From: Oscillospiraceae bacterium
Lineage (GTDB): Bacteria > Bacillota > Clostridia > Oscillospirales > Oscillospiraceae
NCBI GenBank assembly: GCA_902783035.1
Contig: CACZPK010000059.1
Location: 1-64,000, forward strand
Reading direction: 5' to 3'
Length of the DNA: 64,000 bases
Shown: piece after piece, positions 26,400 to 33,288 of the stretch
Layout of the letters: every line of letters begins with the position of its first letter
Numbering within the stretch: position 1 is the stretch's first letter
Position numbers and translations under genes: made by a program
Notes under the pieces: model-generated
Databases searched by the model: none
The model's input: the letters and a program-made list of their open reading frames with translations, nothing else
Told to the model about the DNA's origin: nothing

Positions 26400-26846
26400 A
26401 TGAAAATAAAACCGAACAATTACATAGCGCTGGAATTCCTAAGCCGCAGTGCAAACGAGGGCTTTGCCCGCGCGGCAGTGGCGGCATTTGCGTCACAGCT
26501 CGACCCGACGCTGGACGAACTGGGAGACGTTAAGACCGCAGTGAGTGAGGCCGTGACAAATGCCATCGTTCACGCCTATCCCGATGCGTTGGGGAAAATC
26601 AGCCTGCGCGTGGGCATCTACGACGGCAACGTGCTGGAAATTGTCGTACGGGACTGGGGCTGTGGCATCACGGATATCGACAAGGCGCGCGAGCCGCTTT
26701 ACACAACGGGCGGCGAAGAACGAAGCGGCATGGGATTCACGATCATGGAGAGCTTTATGGACTCACTGACCGTGCGGTCCAAGCCTGAGCGCGGTACGGT
26801 CGTGACCATGAAGCGCCGGATTGCGCAGCGCAGCGGGAGAAAATGA
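26400..26846 (+). CDS. spoIIAB: Anti-sigma F factor / SpoIIAA kinase SpoIIAB
   Basis: GHKL-fold protein of 148 aa that binds sigma-F and phosphorylates SpoIIAA. N-box EAVTNAIVHAYP near residue 50, G1 box RDWGCGI near 84 and G2 box GMGFTIMESFMD near 112 are intact. It follows spoIIAA by 35 nt, with GGAGGGTCAAT before the ATG, and overlaps sigF by ATGA. Confidence 0.96.
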   Translation: MKIKPNNYIALEFLSRSANEGFARAAVAAFASQLDPTLDELGDVKTAVSEAVTNAIVHAYPDALGKISLRVGIYDGNVLEIVVRDWGCGITDIDKAREPLYTTGGEERSGMGFTIMESFMDSLTVRSKPERGTVVTMKRRIAQRSGRK

Positions 26847-27556
26847 GTGCGGATACCTTTGCGCTGCTGGAGCGCGCGCAGCAAGGCGACAAGGACGCTT
26901 GCGAGCGCGTACTGACGGAGAACACGGGGCTGATCTGGAGCGTGGTGAAGCGCTATTACGGACACGGTGTCGAACCGGATGATTTGTATCAGCTTGGATG
27001 CCTTGGATTTGTAAAGGCTATCAAGGGATTTGACATTACATACGGAACGCAGTTTTCGACTTACGCCGTGCCCAAAATCGCAGGCGAAATCCGCCGTTTT
27101 CTGCGCGACGACGGCCCCGTGAAACTGGAACGCGGCCTGCGCGAGCAGTCTCTTGCCGTTTTTGCGACGCGGGAAAAGCTGCGTGCGTCACTGGGACGGG
27201 AACCGGTGCTTTCGGAGCTGGCGGAGGCGACGGGGATAGAGCCGGAGGAATTGGCAGGACTGGAGTTGGCCGCTGCGCCGCCGGAATCGCTGCAGCGGGA
27301 GCTTGGGGATGGCCTGACGCTGGAAAACACACTCTGCGATGGCTCGGACGAGGAGATGGTCGAGCGCATTGCACTGCGCAGCTGTGTGGATGCGCTGCCG
27401 GAGCGGGAGCGCATGACGATCCTATTGCGCTTTTACAAGGGATTGACGCAGGAGCAGGCGGCGCGTGTGCTCGGCGTTTCACAGGTGCAGGTGTCACGTC
27501 TGGAGCGAAAGGCGCTGCAAAACCTGCGGGAGCAGCTCACGGAGGGTGTTTCCTGA
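26843..27556 (+). CDS. sigF: RNA polymerase sporulation sigma factor sigma-F
   Basis: First forespore-specific sigma factor, 237 aa. Region 2 includes DLYQLGCLGFVKAIKGFD and the region 2.4 stretch TQFSTYAVPKIAGEIRRFLRDD minus its ends; region 4 has TQEQAARVLGVSQVQVSRLE. It starts in an ATGA overlap with spoIIAB, giving coupled translation that keeps sigma and anti-sigma levels matched. Confidence 0.97.
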   Translation: MSADTFALLERAQQGDKDACERVLTENTGLIWSVVKRYYGHGVEPDDLYQLGCLGFVKAIKGFDITYGTQFSTYAVPKIAGEIRRFLRDDGPVKLERGLREQSLAVFATREKLRASLGREPVLSELAEATGIEPEELAGLELAAAPPESLQRELGDGLTLENTLCDGSDEEMVERIALRSCVDALPERERMTILLRFYKGLTQEQAARVLGVSQVQVSRLERKALQNLREQLTEGVS

Positions 27557-27575
27557 TCCGCTGCATATGAAGCCT

Positions 27576-28349
27576 TCATGCAGGAGGCAGCGGTGGAACG
27601 TCATTTTCACTTTGAAACTCCGTCATCGTGTTCCAATAGCGCTTGGGCATGTGTGTCATGCGCGTGCGGGGATTCTCGCGTTCGTGAATGGCGATGGTGT
27701 CATAAAAGCGTTTCCAGAGACGGCGGTATGCCGCCTCCTCGTCGTCGGGCGGCGCCATCTCAAAGGCATCCAGCGGTACGATGCGCGAGCAGCCGTCGGA
27801 ATAGAGCAGTGCCTCACGATGGGTGCGGTCATAGATGAAGAACGTTTCGTCGTGGCAACGCTCACAGAAGTGCCCGCGCAACAGCGGCAGCACGCGGTTT
27901 TTCGGTTCTATTTCCGCACCGAGCATTCCATCAAACACCGAAAAACGCAAAAAGCCTCGCAAATGCTCCGTCTCCGCGGACAGATGCCGTACGGCGCGCA
28001 GCAGTGGCTGATACGTGTCGTCCGACAGCCGCGTCAGGTAGGGCGCGCCTTCGCGGTAGAGCTTGACGACAAAACGGTAGATCGCCAGCTCTTTTTCGTC
28101 CAGACAGGTGAGAAAGACGCGGCGCAGAAACGGCAGGACATCGGGCGAAAGTTTGCGCAGGCTGCGTGCAATGCGCTCCGCATGGGCGCGCTCGGTCACG
28201 ACGGTGCGCGTTTCGAACAGGCTGAACATTTCATCCCCATCGCCGTAAAAGGCGGTGGGGTGTTCTTTTTTCGTATAGCTTTCATAGATGCAGCACAGCA
28301 ATCCGTCGAATGTGCCGTCGTATTGGTAGATGATGTCTCGCCACAACAT
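27576..28349 (-). CDS. TIGR03915-family putative DNA repair protein (DUF4130 type)
   Basis: 257-aa protein beginning YQYDGTFDGLLCCIYESY, the typical opening of the TIGR03915 family. These proteins are nearly always encoded next to the TIGR03916 radical SAM protein and are sometimes fused to uracil-DNA glycosylase-like domains, which suggests DNA repair. It lies 24 nt downstream of the radical SAM gene, last in an operon that starts at a promoter overlapped by LexA-type boxes. Chemistry unknown. Confidence 0.88.
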   Translation of the reverse strand: MLWRDIIYQYDGTFDGLLCCIYESYTKKEHPTAFYGDGDEMFSLFETRTVVTERAHAERIARSLRKLSPDVLPFLRRVFLTCLDEKELAIYRFVVKLYREGAPYLTRLSDDTYQPLLRAVRHLSAETEHLRGFLRFSVFDGMLGAEIEPKNRVLPLLRGHFCERCHDETFFIYDRTHREALLYSDGCSRIVPLDAFEMAPPDDEEAAYRRLWKRFYDTIAIHERENPRTRMTHMPKRYWNTMTEFQSENDVPPLPPA

Positions 28350-28373
28350 GAGTGCTCCTTGTGATGCGTTTGC

Positions 28374-29633
28374 TCAGGCAAACAACGACAACTGTTCTCC
28401 TGCTTCCGCGGGAAGAGTGGCCCGCTCCACAGCCATCAGATTCGCCAGTATACCCGCACCCGAGAGGCGCAGTGGCGTGGCAAGGCGGCCGGAGCAGGTG
28501 AGAAAGTACTGTGCGCGTTTCATCACAACGCCCAGTTTCTTCAGATCATCTGCGTGCAGTGGGCCGGTACGCCGCGCGACGAGAATGCGCTTTGCCGACA
28601 CGACGCCCACACCGGGCACGCGCAGCAGTGCTTCATAGTCTGCACGGTTTGCCTCGACGGGGAAGAACTCAGGGTGGCGCAGCGCCCAACAGCATTTCGG
28701 GTCAAGGCGTGGGTCAAAATTCGGCTGCGATTCGTCGAGCAGCTCGTCGGCGCGGAACCCGTAGAACCGAAGCAGCCAGTCCGCCTGATAAAGCCGGTGT
28801 TCCCGCAGCAAAGGCGGTTTGGTGTCAAGCGAGGGAAGAAGCGTGCTTTCCACCACAGGGACGTAAGCGGAGTAGAACACACGCTTGAGCGAAAATCGTC
28901 CATAGAGCGACTCCGTGAGACGCATAATGTGGCGGTCGCTTTCACCGCTGGCACCGACAATGAGCTGTGTGCTCTGCCCTGCGGGGGCAAAGCGCGGCGC
29001 GGAACGGTATTTGACAAGCTCCGCCTTACTCTCGGCGGCGCGGTCGCGGATCTGACGCATGGGTGCCAGGATCGCAGCCTTGGTCTTGTTTGGCGCAAGA
29101 GCACGGAGCGATGTTTCGCTGGGCAGTTCAATGTTGACGCTCAACCGGTCGGCCAACAGACCGAGCTGCGACACCAGCTCCGGTGACGTACCGGGGATCG
29201 CTTTGGCGTGGATGTAACCGTTGAAACGGTATTCTTCCCGCAGCAGACGCAGCGCTGCAATCATTCGCTCTGTCGTGCGGTCGGGCGAGGTGAGCACGGC
29301 AGAGGAGAGAAACAGCCCTTCGATATAGTTGCGGCGATAGAACCCGATGGTCAGCTCTGCCAGCTCGCGCGGCTCGAACGTGGCGCGCGGCACGTCGTTC
29401 GAGCGGCGGTTGACACAGTATTTGCACTCATAGGAGCAGTCGTTGGAGAGTAGCACCTTGAGCAGCGTTACGCACCGTCCGTCTGCGCTGAAGGTATGGC
29501 AGCAGCCCGCTACAGCGGAGGAGGTGCATCCGATCATCCCCTCCTTGTGCCCGCGCTTTGCTCCACTGGACGTACAAGCGGCGTCGTATTTCGCTGCATC
29601 CGCCAGAATGGTGAGTTTTTCCAGCAGCTCCAT
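28374..29633 (-). CDS. Putative DNA modification/repair radical SAM protein (TIGR03916)
   Basis: 419-aa radical SAM enzyme. The cluster motif CSYECKYC (C-x3-C-x2-C) is near residue 66, with a further cysteine-rich N-terminus (CTSSAVAGCCH). The C-terminus has a helix-hairpin-helix segment (LLRVPGVGVVSAKRILVAR), a DNA-binding fold. Together these fit an enzyme acting on DNA. It pairs with the TIGR03915 gene and follows the small membrane protein gene by 15 nt. SOS-type boxes in the promoter region support a DNA-damage role, but the reaction is not known. Confidence 0.9.
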   Translation of the reverse strand: MELLEKLTILADAAKYDAACTSSGAKRGHKEGMIGCTSSAVAGCCHTFSADGRCVTLLKVLLSNDCSYECKYCVNRRSNDVPRATFEPRELAELTIGFYRRNYIEGLFLSSAVLTSPDRTTERMIAALRLLREEYRFNGYIHAKAIPGTSPELVSQLGLLADRLSVNIELPSETSLRALAPNKTKAAILAPMRQIRDRAAESKAELVKYRSAPRFAPAGQSTQLIVGASGESDRHIMRLTESLYGRFSLKRVFYSAYVPVVESTLLPSLDTKPPLLREHRLYQADWLLRFYGFRADELLDESQPNFDPRLDPKCCWALRHPEFFPVEANRADYEALLRVPGVGVVSAKRILVARRTGPLHADDLKKLGVVMKRAQYFLTCSGRLATPLRLSGAGILANLMAVERATLPAEAGEQLSLFA

Positions 29634-29648
29634 GCCGCAGCCTCCGGG

Positions 29649-29771
29649 TTACGCGGTCCGACGCGTGCGGCGTGCCGGACGGGGGGTATCCAGCCACTCC
29701 ACCAGTTTCATCAGGTTTGCGGATGCCACGCCCACGCCGATCACCACAAAAAACAAAGTGCCCGTTGTCAT
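29649..29771 (-). CDS. 40-aa single-span membrane protein, first gene of an SOS-type operon
   Basis: Starts at ATG 29771 with GAGGAGG 8 nt upstream. One membrane helix (residues 4-24), then WLDTPRP and a strongly basic tail (RPARRTRRTA). It resembles the 54-aa protein at 11501-11665 in exact register. Position at the head of a LexA-box operon recalls small SOS-induced membrane proteins that delay division (YneA, SidA), but there is no sequence similarity to them that I can see, so this is only a hypothesis. Confidence 0.7.
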   Translation of the reverse strand: MTTGTLFFVVIGVGVASANLMKLVEWLDTPRPARRTRRTA

Positions 29772-29789
29772 ATCGTTTGCCTCCTCGTA

Positions 29790-29801
29790 GAACTTCTGTT
29801 C
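29790..29801. promoter_or_regulatory. LexA (SOS) box, perfect core
   Basis: GAACTTCTGTTC matches the Gram-positive LexA core GAAC-N4-GTTC at all eight fixed positions. It lies just downstream of the -10 box of the leftward promoter. Confidence 0.85.
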
Positions 29802-29808
29802 GATAAGG

Positions 29809-29837
29809 ATTATAAATCGAACGTTCGTACTTGTCAA
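29809..29837 (-). promoter_or_regulatory. Consensus promoter of the small membrane / radical SAM / TIGR03915 operon
   Basis: On the minus strand TTGACA (29837-29832), 17 bp, TATAAT (29814-29809), both perfect. The spacer contains the palindrome CGAACGTTCG (29818-29827), so a repressor bound there would block RNA polymerase. Confidence 0.88.
29819..29830. promoter_or_regulatory. Second LexA-like box inside the promoter spacer
   Basis: GAACGTTCGTAC matches GAAC-N4-GTTC at 7 of 8 fixed positions. Confidence 0.6.
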
Positions 29838-29845
29838 TAGAAATC

Positions 29846-29857
29846 GAACAAAAATTC
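29846..29857. promoter_or_regulatory. Third LexA-like box
   Basis: GAACAAAAATTC matches GAAC-N4-GTTC at 7 of 8 positions. It lies between the leftward promoter and the pcrA promoter, so it could affect either. Confidence 0.55.
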
Positions 29858-29889
29858 TAAAAGATTTGAAGACGGGGATGTGCGCGGGA

Positions 29890-29919
29890 TTGACAAGCGC
29901 TGCTGTTTTCTGCTAGAAT
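29890..29919 (+). promoter_or_regulatory. Promoter of pcrA
   Basis: TTGACA (29890-29895), 18 bp, TAGAAT (29914-29919). Confidence 0.75.
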
Positions 29920-29973
29920 ACGGTCGACTTTGACAAATTCCCGCTTGGCTGACAGGCGGTTTCGGAGGATACC

Positions 29974-32457
29974 ATGGACGATTTCAACATCCGTTATGCC
30001 AAGGCGCGGCGCAAGGCGATTGCGCGGGACTTTGCCCGGCTCAATCCGGAGCAGCAAAAGGGCGTGCTTGCTACTGAGGGACCGCTGCTGCTGCTTGCCG
30101 GAGCAGGGAGCGGCAAGACGACGGTGCTGATCAATCGCGTGGCGAATCTGCTGACCTACGGACGAGGCAGCGACACGGATGAGGTGCCGGCGTGGGCGAC
30201 GGAAGACGATTTGGCGTTTCTGGAGAACTATTCGCAGCACCCGACGCCGGATGAGCGTGCCCGGATGCTGCACTTGTGTGCGGTGGAGCCCGCAAAGGCG
30301 TGGCAGGTGCTGGCGGTGACATTCACGAACAAGGCGGCGAACGAATTGCGCGACCGTCTCGATGCGTTCGGCATCCGTGGAGCGCAGGACGTGTGGGCAC
30401 TGACGTTTCACGCCGCCTGCGTGCGTATCCTGCGGCGCGACATTGACAAGCTGGGTTTTTCGCTGGACTTTACGATCTACGATACCGACGACGCCCGCCG
30501 CGTCGTGCGAGACGTGGTGCGCGAGTTGGGCCTGGACGAAAAGGCGTTCGCACCGAGGGATGTGCTCTCCGCCATCAGCCGTGCCAAGGACGCAATGGAG
30601 ACGGCCCGCGACTTTGCGGAGCACTGGAGCGGCAGCGGCGACTGGCGCAAGGAGAAGCTGGCAAAAATATACACCCGTTACGACGCGATCCTGCGTGAGG
30701 CGAATGCGCTGGACTTCGACGACATTCTGCTGCACACGGTCACGCTGCTGCAATCGTATCCCGAAGTGCGTGACTACTATCGCAGCAAGTTCCGCTATGT
30801 GCTCATCGATGAGTATCAGGATACGAACCGTTTGCAGTACCTGTTGATGAAACAGCTTGTCGGACCGGAGGGCAATGTCTGCGTCGTCGGTGACGACGAC
30901 CAGAGCATCTACCGTTTCCGCGGCGCGGATATCACAAACATCCTGAACTTTGAAAAAGAATACAAAGGCACGCGTACGATCCGTCTGGAGCAGAATTATC
31001 GCTCAACGCAGCACATCCTGAGCGCGGCGAACGCCGTGATTCAGAACAACACCGGGCGCAAGGGCAAGACGCTGTGGACAGATGCGGGCGACGGTGAGCG
31101 TGTGACCATCCGTACCGTATTTAATGAACAGGACGAGGCGAACTATGTCGTCTCGTCCATCATGAGCGGGTACAGCCACGGGCGGAACTGGCGCGACAAC
31201 GCCATCCTCTACCGCATGAACGCGCAGTCGAACGCATTGGAGTACGCATTCAAGCGCAACGGGGTGCCGTATCAGGTTGTCGGCGGAATGAAATTCTTTG
31301 AGCGCGCCGAGGTCAAGGATATGCTTTCCTACCTTGCGGTGCTGAACAATCCTGCGGACGACCTGCGTGTGCGGCGTATCATCAACAACCCGCCGCGCGG
31401 CATCGGCAATACCAGTGTTGAGACTGTGCAGCGCCTTGCGGGAGAGCAGGGTGTGCCGATGATGGAGATTATCCGCAGCGCGGACGAGTACGCTGAGCTG
31501 AGCCGCGGCGCAACCAAGCTGCGCCAGTTTGCGGCAATGATCGACGACCTGCGCGCCGAAGCGGAGGAACAAGAGCTGCCTGACCTTTACGACCTTGTAT
31601 GCCAGAAGAGCGGTTACACGCGCGCGCTGGAAGAGAAGAACGACATGGAAAGCCGCGGGCGGCTGGAGAACGTGCAGGAACTGAAATCGAACATCCTCTC
31701 GTTTCTTGAAAACGAGCCGGAGGATGCGACGCTTGCGGGCTTTTTAAACGAGATCGCGCTCTACACCGACCTCGACAGTGCAACGACCGACAATGCCGTG
31801 ACTTTGATGACCATGCACAGCGCGAAGGGACTGGAGTTCCCCTGCGTTTATGTTGTGGGTATGGAAGAGGGCGTGTTCCCCGGCCAGCGCGCCATCGGCG
31901 AGGAAGAAGAACTGGAGGAGGAGCGCCGCCTTTGCTACGTCGCCATGACGCGTGCCAAGGAGAAACTGACGCTTACCAACGCCAAGCAACGCATGCTGTT
32001 CGGACGTACGACGCCCAATGCGCCTTCGCGATTCCTCTCGGAGGTTCCGGAGGAGGACGCCGACTGGGAGGGTAAGCCCGGAGTGAATCCGCCGACCTAC
32101 GGCGTAGAGCGCCACTTCGACGGCGGATACGGCGGTTTTGGAACATCGTCCGATTTCGGCGCGGCTCGTGGAGACTATGCCGCCGTGCAGACGTCTTATG
32201 CAGCCTCCAATGGCGGAAAAAGCAATGAAAGGCGCTTTAGTAAAGTGAAAGCACCTGTCAGAAATATGGCGAAATCTGCCGCGCCCTTGCTCGACGTTAA
32301 GCCCGGCGACCGCATTCGGCACAAGAGTTTCGGCGCGGGCATGGTGACGGCGCTGACGCCGATGGGCGGCGACGCGCTGATTGAGGTGGCGTTCGACGAT
32401 GTGGGGACGAAGAAACTGCTGCTCAAGACCGCGGGTGCGATGATGGAAAAGCTGTAA
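29974..32457 (+). CDS. pcrA: ATP-dependent DNA helicase PcrA/UvrD
   Basis: Superfamily 1 helicase, 827 aa, acting in repair and replication-fork clearance. Motifs in order: Q-motif area LNPEQQKGVLATEGP, Walker A GAGSGKTT near residue 46, VTFTNKAANEL (Ia), DEYQDTN (II), GDDDQSIYRFRGA (III), QNYRSTQ (IV), MTMHSAKGLEFPCV (V), YVAMTRAKEKLTL (VI). The C-terminal tudor-like domain (PGDRIRHKSFGAGMVTAL) that contacts RNA polymerase is present. An acidic insert of about 30 residues follows motif I. Divergent from the SOS-type operon. Confidence 0.97.
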   Translation: MDDFNIRYAKARRKAIARDFARLNPEQQKGVLATEGPLLLLAGAGSGKTTVLINRVANLLTYGRGSDTDEVPAWATEDDLAFLENYSQHPTPDERARMLHLCAVEPAKAWQVLAVTFTNKAANELRDRLDAFGIRGAQDVWALTFHAACVRILRRDIDKLGFSLDFTIYDTDDARRVVRDVVRELGLDEKAFAPRDVLSAISRAKDAMETARDFAEHWSGSGDWRKEKLAKIYTRYDAILREANALDFDDILLHTVTLLQSYPEVRDYYRSKFRYVLIDEYQDTNRLQYLLMKQLVGPEGNVCVVGDDDQSIYRFRGADITNILNFEKEYKGTRTIRLEQNYRSTQHILSAANAVIQNNTGRKGKTLWTDAGDGERVTIRTVFNEQDEANYVVSSIMSGYSHGRNWRDNAILYRMNAQSNALEYAFKRNGVPYQVVGGMKFFERAEVKDMLSYLAVLNNPADDLRVRRIINNPPRGIGNTSVETVQRLAGEQGVPMMEIIRSADEYAELSRGATKLRQFAAMIDDLRAEAEEQELPDLYDLVCQKSGYTRALEEKNDMESRGRLENVQELKSNILSFLENEPEDATLAGFLNEIALYTDLDSATTDNAVTLMTMHSAKGLEFPCVYVVGMEEGVFPGQRAIGEEEELEEERRLCYVAMTRAKEKLTLTNAKQRMLFGRTTPNAPSRFLSEVPEEDADWEGKPGVNPPTYGVERHFDGGYGGFGTSSDFGAARGDYAAVQTSYAASNGGKSNERRFSKVKAPVRNMAKSAAPLLDVKPGDRIRHKSFGAGMVTALTPMGGDALIEVAFDDVGTKKLLLKTAGAMMEKL

Positions 32458-32467
32458 ACAGGCGGCA

Positions 32468-32957
32468 TCACAGCACGCCTTCGTTCCGGCACAGCTCATA
32501 CAGCCGCTCCTTGGCGCGTTGGGAGAGCTTGCCGACTGTGGTGAACGGAATGTCCATCATTGCGGCGGTCTCGCGCATGCTGTAGCCGTAGACAAAGCGC
32601 AGCAGCAGGATCTCACGGTAACGCGGCGGCAGTTGCGCCATGCAGCGGGCGAGGGCTCTTTCTCCGGAGTCGGGAAAATCGACGGAGATGTTTTCGTCGA
32701 TTTCAGCGGCGTCGCTGCGCTGCCGGGCGCGCAGCAGGTCGATGGCCTTGCGTTCGGTAATGACCATGGCATAGCCCCCGGGTTCTGGGGTCGTCCGGCG
32801 CGGCAAGATGCTCTGCGTTGCGCGCGATGCTCTCAAAGGCGTTGTGCACCGCATCCTCGGCGTCGTGTGTTTCGCCCAGAATGCGATGCGCGAGGCGCAG
32901 CATGGGCACCTGATAGAGGCGGTACACCTGTGACAGCTTATCTTCCTGTTCCGACAC
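32468..32957 (-). pseudogene. Sigma-70 family (ECF-like) sigma factor, frameshifted in a G5 tract
   Basis: The GTG at 32957 (GGTGG upstream) starts region 2: VYRLYQVPMLRLAHRILGE and DAEDAVHNAFESIARN. After DPRTR the frame is lost. Region 4 continues in another frame: AMVITERKAIDLLRARQRS, then LPPRYREILLLRFVYGYSM and the helix-turn-helix TAAMMDIPFTTVGKLSQRAK, to the TGA at 32468. Removing one base from the run of five G (C5 at 32775-32779 on the plus strand) gives one frame of about 162 aa. Either a homopolymer sequencing error, a true null or a slippery phase-variable tract. No anti-sigma gene is adjacent. Confidence 0.8.
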
Positions 32958-33063
32958 GGCATACCACCACCTTTGCTGAATTCTATTCTATTGTAACGAA
33001 AAAAATATTTGGAAACAAGTGTCAAATATCACGTTTTGGGAACGTTATTAGTAATAAGAGAAT

Positions 33064-33105
33064 AAAAAGGCGCCGCCGGGAGAGTTTGACCGGCGGCACC
33101 TTTTT
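33064..33105 (-). terminator. Terminator of the hydrogenase operon
   Basis: GGCGCCGCCGG pairs with CCGGCGGCACC (one mismatch), with A5 and T5 on the flanks, so it works for the leftward operon and possibly both ways. Confidence 0.88.
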
Positions 33106-33114
33106 GAATTTTTG

Positions 33115-33288
33115 CTATTGTTTTCCCGCGAGATAATAATCTGCGTTTCCCGGACGGTAAAACGGACAGTGTGTGCGGCGGCGTTCCATCAGGGCAGCGT
33201 ATTCGTCTTCGTCGAGATCCTGCTCACAGATGTAGTCGTCATACTCCTCGTCGTAGGTATAGTAAATGCAGTCCTCGCAGATCGTCAT
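33115..33288 (-). CDS. DUF6472-like small cysteine-rich acidic protein
   Basis: 57-aa protein: MTICEDCIYYTYDEEYDDY, then CEQDLDEDEY, a third CPFYRPGN segment and a short end. Four cysteines (two close pairs in sequence) suggest metal binding. It starts in an ATGA overlap with the hydrogenase stop, so it is the third gene of that operon. Too short to be picked as a long frame. Similar small proteins occur in many Clostridia; role unknown. Confidence 0.8.
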   Translation of the reverse strand: MTICEDCIYYTYDEEYDDYICEQDLDEDEYAALMERRRTHCPFYRPGNADYYLAGKQ

